Below are positions 31,949 to 40,600 of a DNA stretch of 42,476 nucleotides, piece after piece; within the stretch, counting starts at the first letter, position 1; each line of letters starts with the position of its first letter. Below the pieces are notes generated by a model. It worked only from the letters and a program-made list of their open reading frames with translations, was not told the DNA's origin and made no database searches. The position numbers and the translations under genes are program-made. Location of the stretch: assembly GCA_021732415.1 (NCBI GenBank), contig JAKFVC010000231.1:1-42476 (forward strand). The letters run 5' to 3'. The stretch is from Planctomycetaceae bacterium (GTDB taxonomy: Bacteria; Planctomycetota; Planctomycetia; Planctomycetales; Planctomycetaceae).

Positions 31949-32344
31949 ATGTCTACGGAACCCACAGACCAGCCGCCTTCCACCGGCACCCCTCAGCAAG
32001 ATGCCGCCAAGTTCGCTTTGGCCCTCGACGAACTGGATGCGGCAGTCCATGAAGATGACTGCCGACTAAAAGGGACCGAGCCCGATCGACGGGCGGTTCA
32101 CGAATATGTCGCGGCCTTGATTTGCGACGCCGCGTCCCTTGCGCAAGGAATCAGCAACGGAACCATCCGAATGAGTCAGCCACGGATTGCCACGAACCTC
32201 ATCGCGGTGTTTCAGAAGCTGAACGAATTCGGGCACGGTGAGAGTGCCCTCCGTGTGCTGTTACTGATTCGAGAGATTTCGGCCAGTGGATTGGCCGCTG
32301 AGGGCTGTCTGATTGGCCGAAACCGACCGGGCTTGGCAAGATAG
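31949..32344 (+). CDS. Unknown 131-residue protein
   Basis: Starts at ATG 31949. Residues 1-20 are polar and disordered. The rest is helical (AAKFALALDELDAAVHEDDCRL, then VHEYVAALICDAASLAQGISNG and TNLIAVFQKLNEFGHGESALRVLLLIREISASG). No signal or membrane segment and no motif that I know. It is divergent from the sigma-factor gene and shares an intergenic region that holds three evenly spaced repeats, so it may be regulated with it. Confidence 0.65.
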   Translation: MSTEPTDQPPSTGTPQQDAAKFALALDELDAAVHEDDCRLKGTEPDRRAVHEYVAALICDAASLAQGISNGTIRMSQPRIATNLIAVFQKLNEFGHGESALRVLLLIREISASGLAAEGCLIGRNRPGLAR

Positions 32345-32402
32345 AAGCGCAATTCGTCGCTGTTTTTCTTCGTGAGTCTTCGCCGAGCGGGAAGGACCGT
32401 CC

Positions 32403-33872
32403 GTGTCCGTCAAGGTCACTTTAGCACTGGAAGTCACTTACAAACCGGGAACGGAGCTTTGGGAAGACCTGAAATTGGTTCTTAGCGATTCACAGGCAGA
32501 GTGGAAGATTCGCCCGCCACATGCGAACGACCATAAACATGATCAACACCCCTATACTAAAACACACAAGGAATCCAATCTCCAAGTCGTTACCGCACTC
32601 CTTGCTCACAAACTCGGGCAGGGGAATCAATGTGATTTCCTCGCGAGTGTCCGGTACAAACTGAATCTTGGCCGCGCCTTCAATCGCAACCTCGTCAGAC
32701 TCTTCGGGTACAATGGCTTCTGTGCAATTTTCCGGCAAAAGACATTTAAAAAGGCCGAGATCGACCCCGAGGTCCTTCCGAGCGAAAACGTCACCGTCAA
32801 GATTCGCAGCATCGCGGAAGAGAAATATCAGGACCTGAGCGACGATGCCCTGGAGATCATCTGGCAGAAAATTGATCCCATAGAAGGCGTTTTCAACTCG
32901 CTGACATTGGTTGGTCCGGCCGATGCCCCCTGCGTGGTTGATCCCGCACGGGCACCTTCGCCAATTATTAATACGACTGTTGATAATGCAGTTGTGGCGT
33001 ATGATGCGACGCCGCTGGTGGCCGACGCAGAGCCGCTGCGTTGCACGAGTTCCGCTGAAAATAGCCAAGACGCCTTGCAAACAAACGCAAAAATGTCCTT
33101 CGGCTTAAACCCGTCCGTCGCTTTAGATAGAGCCACCTCCCTCGCCGGTACACCGTCTCAGGATTCAGTGGCGTCAGTAAGTTCCCACCCTCTGCGAAAC
33201 AGTTTCTGGACAAACCGGATCACGGCGACCACAACCGGCATCGGAACGCTTGTCATACTATTGTTGGCGAGCATTTCCCTTCCGTCGCCTTGGTCGTTGC
33301 TCCGCAGTCAGACGACAAATGATCCATCTCCAGAACCCGTCGCCGCCGTTCCACGGAAGCAACTGCCTCCAACGGAAAGTGTGGCGATGGAACAGATGGA
33401 TTTCTACGATTCAACAATGCTTCTTTCTGATCGCGCTTTTGAAGGCTTTCGCGCGGCGGAAGACGTCTTGAACACGCCATTGGCGGCGCAGGCTCCGTGG
33501 CTGAAGGGGTTGCCCGCGAAACATCGAATCGAGCTTGCCCACCGATATGCGGCAGCGGTTCGCATCGCCGGTGCGAAACCTCGACTCCTGCCGGAAAGCA
33601 TGCGACCGCGCGCAATTCGGTGTGAATACAAGTACGACGCGTTAATCGCCGTCATCGTCTCCGGCTCATTCACCGAAGGAGCGGGACACTCGCCTTCGCA
33701 TTACTTTCACGCGATCATCGACACGCGCCGCCCTCCCAGCGATGTCCCCTTGATCCTGCGCGAGCCCAAGGACGAGATCGAAGGGACTCATTTCAATATT
33801 GCGGCCATCGTTTTCCATTTCGATCTGCTCACTCCTGCCGACGCGTTTCTTGCCATAGAGCTACTGCCATGA
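32403..33872 (+). CDS. Membrane-anchored protein of unknown function, 489 residues
   Basis: Starts at GTG 32403, with GGAAGGA 7 bases upstream. Residues 1-165 form a cytoplasmic domain (KVTLALEVTYKPGTELWEDLKLVL, then HKLGQGNQCDFLASVRYKLNLG). Residues 170-270 are a low-complexity linker, a single membrane helix lies near 277-296 (GIGTLVILLLASISLPSPW), and the last 190 residues lie outside the cytoplasm and include YKYDALIAVIVSGSFTEGAG and a final HFDLLTPADAFLAIELLP. This inside-linker-membrane-outside plan resembles signalling anchors. The gene overlaps the following secreted-protein gene by ATGA, which suggests that the pair works together. I do not recognise either soluble domain. Confidence 0.8.
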   Translation: MSVKVTLALEVTYKPGTELWEDLKLVLSDSQAEWKIRPPHANDHKHDQHPYTKTHKESNLQVVTALLAHKLGQGNQCDFLASVRYKLNLGRAFNRNLVRLFGYNGFCAIFRQKTFKKAEIDPEVLPSENVTVKIRSIAEEKYQDLSDDALEIIWQKIDPIEGVFNSLTLVGPADAPCVVDPARAPSPIINTTVDNAVVAYDATPLVADAEPLRCTSSAENSQDALQTNAKMSFGLNPSVALDRATSLAGTPSQDSVASVSSHPLRNSFWTNRITATTTGIGTLVILLLASISLPSPWSLLRSQTTNDPSPEPVAAVPRKQLPPTESVAMEQMDFYDSTMLLSDRAFEGFRAAEDVLNTPLAAQAPWLKGLPAKHRIELAHRYAAAVRIAGAKPRLLPESMRPRAIRCEYKYDALIAVIVSGSFTEGAGHSPSHYFHAIIDTRRPPSDVPLILREPKDEIEGTHFNIAAIVFHFDLLTPADAFLAIELLP

Positions 33873-35791
33873 ATTCTTTGCCACAAATTCTTCTGCTTGT
33901 TACCGCGGCAATGATTTCGACCGCCGCCGGTGCAGAACCAACCAAACAGGCTGATGCAATTCCGCTCAAAGTGCTGGCCGTTCATGTCAAACATGGCAAG
34001 AAAGCAGCGGAGTTTGTCCGGGCAAACACACCGGCGTACTTGATCGGGCCCCTCGACCAATCGATGCCCCAAGCAGCCCTTTACCATGTCGATCGCGATG
34101 GCGTCATTGATCCCCTAAAAGTCGAACCGGGCAAAGAGTACCGACTCATCGTTGATACAAGCGACACATTTGAGTCCAGCGATGGCGAGGTGTTTCTTCC
34201 GGCCGCCACATCGCTTCGGGCCTTCAAAACGTCACGACCCAACCAATCCACCATCGGAACTCATTTGGTAGCCGAGGCAATCTCACTGAAGGATTACAGA
34301 ACCGCTCGCCGAGTCGGTGAGCACCTGGATTTTGTGCTGAACACCCTCGCAATCTCGAATGATCGGGACTGTGCCGCCGCCATGGCGGCGACCCGGCAAC
34401 GACTCACCGATTTTGCACCCGTGTGCTCGGACGCGTTCAATAAGCAGACGCCAAATCGCGTCGACGAGTGGAAACACATACCCATCGCCAGCGTCAGGGA
34501 CGTGTCGGAAAACATCGTAGAAGTCACAGGACTTGCCGAGTTTGGTCAGCTCCGCAAGCAGGGTGTGGAATGGAAACCCTATGTCCGAAGTCGAATCCTT
34601 GCATGCGCAGCCGATGGTTCGGACATCACCCATCGCTTCAACAATCAGTTTGTCACGACGAACCTTGATGGATCGTTCAAAATCAAGCTTCCAAAAGACG
34701 TCTGCGTCAAACTCATTGTCGATGCCGAATATGACAAGACTCAAAATGTGATTGTGAAGCCACCGGCGTATGTCGATCTCTGCCCAATTTCGAAATACGG
34801 AATCGTCTGGGAAAAGACCACTCCGGCCATCAGCAGCCATTCGCAATCGTTTGATGCCAAATATCGTTCGACATTGTTCACCAAGCTATTTAATGACGCG
34901 GAACGGGCAGGCAAAACTCAAGAAGAACGCGACCGAGTCAAGCCCGTCTTGATGGCGCATCGTGCGTCGCAGGCGGCCAAGTCAAAATGGAATCTGGTGG
35001 CGAGTCAGACGGGCCCCAAGCCGGGAGAAGATTGGGATCAAGTCCAATACGCTGCTGAAAAGTATCCATCCACCTGCTTTTGGATCATCGTAAAACCCGG
35101 CGGAGATCGGGTTCCTGATGGGTGGGCAAAAGCCTTCGAACCTTATCTCAAGTCGCAATTCAGAAGTTTGGACGGTGAAGTAATTCCGGAAAACGCCCCA
35201 CGGACGAATTTCCGAATCGTCGGTTATGTGTCTGCCTGGCGAACGGACAAGACAATGGAGCATATCCGAACTGAAATCAGCACCTACACGATGGGCCGAA
35301 GCGACGCAAAAAACAGCCATATGCAGGTCACTGGTGTGTTCCTCGACAATTTGTGGCAACTTTCGAGCGAAGAGCGCGAAGGCCTTTGCACCGAAATTCG
35401 GAACACACATGGAAGTGATTTCATGATTTTCGGAGCGTGCGGGGAAAAGGTTGATGTTGAATCCACGGAGCCTTCCGCCGCCGGAATTCTCGATGTCTTG
35501 CTGATGCGAAAGTCGCATCAACTCGACATGAAAAGCATTATTGGACGTCGAGAGTTAATCGTGGCAACTGTGCCGAAGGCACGGTTCGGCGTCTTTCATC
35601 TTGGTGTTGACGCGAATGGGATGAAGGCTGCTGTTGAGCAGCAAATGAAGGCAGGGGTCCAATTCATCAACGTTTCCGACTTCAAACCGCAGTCTGAAAA
35701 GGCGGGATGGTACGACGCCAATGTGCCACTTCCATCCTACTTCCCGGATTTAGCCGCAGTCGTCAACGAGGCCAATGCGAAAGAAAACTGA
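33869..35791 (+). CDS. Secreted protein with spherulin-4-like barrel
   Basis: A 640-residue protein with an N-terminal signal peptide (LPQILLLVTAAMISTAAGAEP). Residues 30-330 contain beta-rich parts of unknown type (LKVLAVHVKHGKKAAEFVR; VEPGKEYRLIVDTSDTF; FVTTNLDGSFKIKLPKDVCVKLIVDAEY). The C-terminal third looks like a spherulation-specific family 4 TIM barrel: WDQVQYAAEKYPSTCFWIIVKPGG, RIVGYVSAWRTDKTMEHIRTEISTY, VTGVFLDNLW and KAGVQFINVSD. That family is linked to polysaccharide metabolism and extracellular glycosidase-like folds; a conserved Asp in 'GVFLDN' is in the typical place. The gene is coupled to the membrane-anchored gene upstream. Confidence 0.7.
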   Translation: MNSLPQILLLVTAAMISTAAGAEPTKQADAIPLKVLAVHVKHGKKAAEFVRANTPAYLIGPLDQSMPQAALYHVDRDGVIDPLKVEPGKEYRLIVDTSDTFESSDGEVFLPAATSLRAFKTSRPNQSTIGTHLVAEAISLKDYRTARRVGEHLDFVLNTLAISNDRDCAAAMAATRQRLTDFAPVCSDAFNKQTPNRVDEWKHIPIASVRDVSENIVEVTGLAEFGQLRKQGVEWKPYVRSRILACAADGSDITHRFNNQFVTTNLDGSFKIKLPKDVCVKLIVDAEYDKTQNVIVKPPAYVDLCPISKYGIVWEKTTPAISSHSQSFDAKYRSTLFTKLFNDAERAGKTQEERDRVKPVLMAHRASQAAKSKWNLVASQTGPKPGEDWDQVQYAAEKYPSTCFWIIVKPGGDRVPDGWAKAFEPYLKSQFRSLDGEVIPENAPRTNFRIVGYVSAWRTDKTMEHIRTEISTYTMGRSDAKNSHMQVTGVFLDNLWQLSSEEREGLCTEIRNTHGSDFMIFGACGEKVDVESTEPSAAGILDVLLMRKSHQLDMKSIIGRRELIVATVPKARFGVFHLGVDANGMKAAVEQQMKAGVQFINVSDFKPQSEKAGWYDANVPLPSYFPDLAAVVNEANAKEN

Positions 35792-35871
35792 TCGCGTGGC
35801 ACGTTTCTATACGGCAATTTTTTCGTACTGAATCTTCGCTCGGGCATCAGCCGTTTTAATGGCAGCTTCCC

Positions 35872-36222
35872 CTATCGTCGCGCCGCCGATCCTGAATTTC
35901 TAAACTGCGACAAAACCTCGGCTGGAAGCCACGCATCGAGAACGGCCTTCTCGGTGGCGCACAGCCGTGTCAGTGCATATTGACACCCAATCCGTCGGGG
36001 AGCCGACAGTCGTCGTCGCAGGGATTTGCGGATCAGTGATCGCAAAAACGCCGGATCGGCACTACCGTATCGGACTTCCTGTCCACCGCGGCCGGTCCGT
36101 CCATAACGGAAGATCACGGTCCATTCCCCGAATAGGTCCTTGCCCACGCAGACCGCGTAGCGCCGATGATGATTCGCAATCGGATTGTGAGCTTCCAGGC
36201 AGAGTTCGAGCAGGTTTTCCAT
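35872..36222 (-). CDS. WGR-domain protein coupled to a resolvase
   Basis: A 116-residue protein starting at ATG 36222, whose A is shared with the stop of the resolvase gene (TGATG), so translation is coupled. Residues 14-55 form a WGR-like domain: RRYAVCVGKDLFGEWTVIFRYGRTGRGGQEVRYGS, with YGR in place of WGR. WGR domains bind nucleic acid in PARPs and other DNA proteins. The rest is basic (IRKSLRRRLSAPRRIGC). It may bias recombination or bind DNA ends; the coupling is the only evidence for a link with the resolvase. Confidence 0.8.
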   Translation of the reverse strand: MENLLELCLEAHNPIANHHRRYAVCVGKDLFGEWTVIFRYGRTGRGGQEVRYGSADPAFLRSLIRKSLRRRLSAPRRIGCQYALTRLCATEKAVLDAWLPAEVLSQFRNSGSAARR

Positions 36223-36809
36223 CACGCCTCCGTCGGATCAGGTTTCATAACCGGACGGAGGTACTGATATAACGTCTCCCGTCTGATGCCGAACTCGCGG
36301 GCGACTTGGGCCTTCTTCGCGCCGACTGCGACCCGGCAACGAATTTCCTCAGCCTGTTCGTCGGAGAGCGACTTCGCCCGGCCGCGATAGACACCGCGCT
36401 GTTTCGCGAGGGCAATACCCTCACGCTGTCTCTCGCGGATAAGATCCCGTTCGAATTGGGCGACCGCGCCAAGGACCGACAGCAATAAATTGGCCATTGA
36501 GCTATCTTGGCCAGTGAAGGTCAGGCTCTCTTTGACGAACTGAACCTGCACGCCGCGCTTCGTTTGCTCCTGGACGATTTTTCGCAGGTCATCAAGGTTT
36601 CGGGCCAGCCGGTCCATGCTATGCACAACGACGGTGTCGCCGTCACGGACATACGCCAGCAGTTCCCGGAGTGCGGGCCGGTCGATGTCTCTCCCGGATG
36701 CGTGATCAGTGAAGACACGGTCGACATCGAGCGATTCCAGTTGCCGACCGGCATTCTGATCGACACTGCTCACTCGAACATATCCGACTCTCTGACCCTT
36801 CCCTGACAC
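36222..36809 (-). CDS. Serine recombinase (resolvase/invertase family)
   Basis: A 195-residue enzyme, taken from a GTG at 36809 because a perfect AGGAGG stands 4 bases upstream; a frame from 36917 adds 36 unconserved residues. The active serine lies in YVRVSSVDQNAGRQL near residue 14. The conserved arginines are in MDRLARNLDDLRKIV and in the E-helix segment QFERDLIRERQREGIALAKQRGVYRGR. The C-terminal HTH is EIRCRVAVGAKKAQVAREFGIRRETLYQYL. The size fits the small resolvase/Hin group, which resolves plasmid multimers or transposon cointegrates. Upstream DNA holds inverted repeats compatible with a res site. Confidence 0.92.
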   Translation of the reverse strand: MSGKGQRVGYVRVSSVDQNAGRQLESLDVDRVFTDHASGRDIDRPALRELLAYVRDGDTVVVHSMDRLARNLDDLRKIVQEQTKRGVQVQFVKESLTFTGQDSSMANLLLSVLGAVAQFERDLIRERQREGIALAKQRGVYRGRAKSLSDEQAEEIRCRVAVGAKKAQVAREFGIRRETLYQYLRPVMKPDPTEA

Positions 36810-36820
36810 TTTGCCTCCTT

Positions 36821-36890
36821 CTGTCAGGAAAGGTCTAAGACCTCGGTCGGCAACTGTCAAGAAAATTCGAAAGGGGCTTTTAACTGACGG
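36821..36890. promoter_or_regulatory. Resolvase-site-like inverted repeats
   Basis: Upstream of the resolvase, CTGTCA (36854-36859) and its inverted counterpart TGACGG (36885-36890), with A/T runs inward of both, resemble a resolvase-bound subsite. A second CTGTCA lies at 36821-36826, and a 13-bp palindrome AGGTCTAAGACCT at 36831-36843. Tn3-type res arms commonly begin TGTC. Confidence 0.45.
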
Positions 36891-37041
36891 AATGGGGGAT
36901 CGTCGGCTGACGTCCAATTAGGGTGTACCTCAATCAGACGAGCGACTGGAAACTTGTCCCTGCGAAAAAAGCACTTGCCTCACACCGGTGCATGTGGTTT
37001 GACCTAAATACACATACTAAGTGTGAGTAAACATTTATAGA

Positions 37042-37605
37042 ATGGATGCGCTTATGACAGCCGTAAACACAGATGGAGCCCCAGCTAGTAGGTTGACTGT
37101 TGATGTGCAGGACTCAATAAACAATCACGATATGGTTCAGGGCTTATCTGCTGTTGTGCTCGGCGGCGATCCAAATACATTATATATGTGTAGATCTCTG
37201 CTCGCGGAGGCGATCGGAAACCCTTTACTCATCGCCGCTCTGTGCAAACTCGGAGCAAACCCCAACCGCTACGAGCATCATGGCGGCACGCTTCCGCTTA
37301 TCCTGGCCGTCGAAGATTTCGACATGGCAAGCGTCCGTGCGTTGATATCGAGCGGATGCGATGTCAACGCAAGAGACAGCCTCGGACAAACTGCTCTTCA
37401 CAAGCTGGTGTGGCCAGAGCATGCAAGGTCGGGTCTGACAAACGAGAGACGTCGCGAGGTGCTCGAGTGTTTGATCGGCAACGGTGCGGATCCAGATGCA
37501 CGGGATAAACACCAGCTATCTCCACTTCAGGAAGCGCGCCGACTCAAAGACTCGATTGCCTTATCAGCCTTCGCGAACCGTACATTGTCTTGTGGTTTAC
37601 GTTGA
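37042..37605 (+). CDS. Ankyrin-repeat protein
   Basis: A 187-residue protein starting at ATG 37042 (an ATG at 37054 is an alternative). Residues 60-175 carry three ankyrin repeats: NPLLIAALCKLGANPNRYEHHGGTLPLILAVEDFDMASVRALISSGCDVNARDSLGQTALHKLV, and later EVLECLIGNGADPDARDKHQLSPLQEA. Ankyrin repeats bind proteins. The gene converges with the SIR2-STAND gene, and only four bases separate the two stop codons. It may be an accessory of the defence-like protein, or unrelated cargo. Confidence 0.85.
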   Translation: MDALMTAVNTDGAPASRLTVDVQDSINNHDMVQGLSAVVLGGDPNTLYMCRSLLAEAIGNPLLIAALCKLGANPNRYEHHGGTLPLILAVEDFDMASVRALISSGCDVNARDSLGQTALHKLVWPEHARSGLTNERRREVLECLIGNGADPDARDKHQLSPLQEARRLKDSIALSAFANRTLSCGLR

Positions 37606-37609
37606 CATT

Positions 37610-40600
37610 TTACGACAGTGGATGCTTCAAGGTCTCCAACATCATATTAACATCCTTTAGCACCTCTTTGACGTACATTCTGACAGAGGTGCTGCAGATT
37701 ATATAATCTTTGTTTACTTTGCTCCTCGGGTCTGCCGCAATACCTGGAAAACGCTTAATCGCAATATCTACATTATTTCGACGCGCCAACATAGCCGCTA
37801 ATTCCTTGGCTGCCTTTTCCAACTTGTCTCGCATCTCAGTTTGGCGGCTTTTAATTCGCTCCGCTCGTGGATCGAGCAGCAGCCGGAAGTGGAGTGCCTT
37901 CATGCACGACGCATAGGACTCGACAATAGTCGCAAAACGATATGCGTCGACGCGGACGATTCGTTGCGTCGATTCCAGGATCTCATCAGCAATCGTGTTG
38001 AAACCTGCCGGAGCGGCTTCGTGCCCCAAATAGGGGATCGGCGTTTCTTCCTCGAACACAGTGGCCCACAGCAGCAGTGACACGGCTTGCAGCCGACGAT
38101 GATAATACCATGTCGTCCAAAACACGTTCCGGCGCCGCTGAGACAGAATCACATCAGCCCGGTCGATGAAGCGGATCGCATCTCGTATCAAGGCTTTTAC
38201 CTTTCTGAATGACGCACGGACTGTGCCATCCTTCCCATCCCAATTCTGCTGCCGCAGCCGAACGCCGCGCACTTGCCAAGCCTCCCTAACTTTAAGCTCA
38301 TCGTCTGGACGAAACTTAAAGGCCTGATTCTTAATGAAATCTTGAAAGAACGGTCCGTCCTCTCCGGATTTGCCTTTCACGCTGACTCGTTCTTGAAGCG
38401 CCTCCTCGATACGCACTTCTGCGCGGTGAAGCTCGACAAGTGCCCGATCACTTCCATAACGCTTTGCGTCCACGAGACTCGCCGATGCTTCCGCATCGGT
38501 TAACAATTTCATCGCCTGAGTCCACTCGCGGCGCATGCGGATTGCACAGATGCTGGAGTGCAACAGTAGGCGGCTGTGGCACCACATCGCAGAGTGGACG
38601 TAAGACGATTCGGCAGAGTGTTCTTCGGACAGGATTGTTTCGCAAAGTCGTAGGCCACAGCGAATGATCGCATCCAGGCCCCGCCATTGAGCCTCCTCTA
38701 TCTTTTTCTCCTGCTTTTTGGGATTAGTCTTCGATATGCGACGCGAAACCATCAATTCCCGCAACAAGCAGTCAACAACTTGTTCGGATGACCGGAGAAG
38801 TTCCAGTCGCAAGGGTTGGGCGTTAGTTATCGGGATGTCGAAGAACTTGCACCGATTCGTTGGAAGGAGCGCACCCGTTCCTATGAGTTCGCTTGCTTGT
38901 TGCATACCTTCGGCGAATCTAGTGATGGCGACATTCAGGTCCGAATTCATCCCCCGAGAAGCTTCCTTTATCGTGTGATATCCTGGGCGGGGCTGACATG
39001 CCGTTCGGGAACTTACCCCCAGGATGATCGAACTAATGACCGTAGCAAGTGAGGTGCGCGCCTTCTCGTAAGAACGAGCCCCGATTCCAAGCATCCCGCA
39101 CCATCGCCAATAGCGCAGCCATTCAGAAGGCCGCTCGTTGACCGGAATCGATTTTGTGTCGGCGCTCTCGAAGAAGTGTGAAAACAAGCGAGCCGAATTC
39201 GCCTTTCCGGCCGTATCCTCCTCTTCCGAACACTCTTCCCCGGCGAGCAGATCTCGGATCCAGCGATGTCGAAGGTAGGCTTTCACTCCTTCCCCCACTT
39301 CCCGCGCAATGGCACGCATCAGTTCGGTAGATCGCAGTCGAAGGCGTAAGACTGCCGTATCAAGCAGCTCAATTGGCTCCTTAAAAGCCTCACCCTCAAG
39401 CAAATGCCTCAACTTATCCACCTGCCTCAGGATACTCCGCGATAGCCGCCCGCGAACGTTGTCGAGTCGTCGGCAACTACCACGCGAATAGCCTCGTGTC
39501 TGGACCATGAAACCGTGCGCCTGGAGCAGTGCCGTCGCCCAGTTCAGCCGATTAACGGCTTCAATCAACTCGCATACGGAGGCCGTCCTACGCGAATTAC
39601 AATTAATGATCGTTGCGCGCACGGACATGCATGCGTGGTGAACAGCCTCGAACAACGCCCCAGGGGAGTCTGAGGCCGTCATAACTCGTCGATACCAGAG
39701 TGCCAATTGCCAATGAATATCAGGAAAATCCAGTTCTGGTTGCCAATCGTCGAGGTGCTCGGTGATTGAATGCGAGAGCGACTTCAGCAGCACTTTCAAA
39801 GATGCTTGGCTCTTAAGATGACTTCTCAATGTGTTCCTGGAGTCTGCCCTCAGCCAGATGAAACCGCCGAGCTTCCTTCGGATTAGTCCAATCTCCTCCA
39901 AGCCTCCGGTTCCTCCAATCCATTCGAGGGCGGTCTCCAACGTCACCTTATTGGGCATGTCGTCGCGTTGCAGGAGTTCTCTCGGCACCGCAAAAGCGTC
40001 AGAGACCAGAGATGAGACAAAGCGAGTTCTCTGCATTAGGATTAGAGCCAATAGAAAACGTCGCCGGTGAATCGGACTATTTTCAGGTTTCGGGCGATCG
40101 GCGACTTTGTCCTGGTCTCCCGCACTCGTTTGCTGTTCGCGGGATGAACCCGATTGGCGAGTGATTCCGCTGGCCGTCCACTCAATACATTTTTCGGGAA
40201 TCGACCGAGTGTTGTAAGGCACACAATCCCGCGGCAGCGTCAGTATGCAATCTTGCAGCAGAGGGGTCCTCTGGATTTTATCGTTAATACCTTTCTGCTT
40301 GTGGTCTCTGGCAGCGTTCGTCATCAGAACAACCGTCACGGAAGACTCTTTAGCTCCTCTTTGGCATAAAGTATTGATGAACTCGACGAAGGCGTCTTGT
40401 TCGGCATCGGACGTATCGCTTCCACCATCCAGAAATCCATTGGGGCTAGCTTCATGTGCTGCTCCAACGTCAGATTTCCCAATGTCTTGCGTCACCGGTG
40501 CGGCTTCAATACCGGTACCCGGTGAACAGGGCGGCTGCACATCTCGGTCGTGAGCTTCTCCGAGTTCCTCCATCTCCTCAAGGTTGGAACCCGGACGCTC

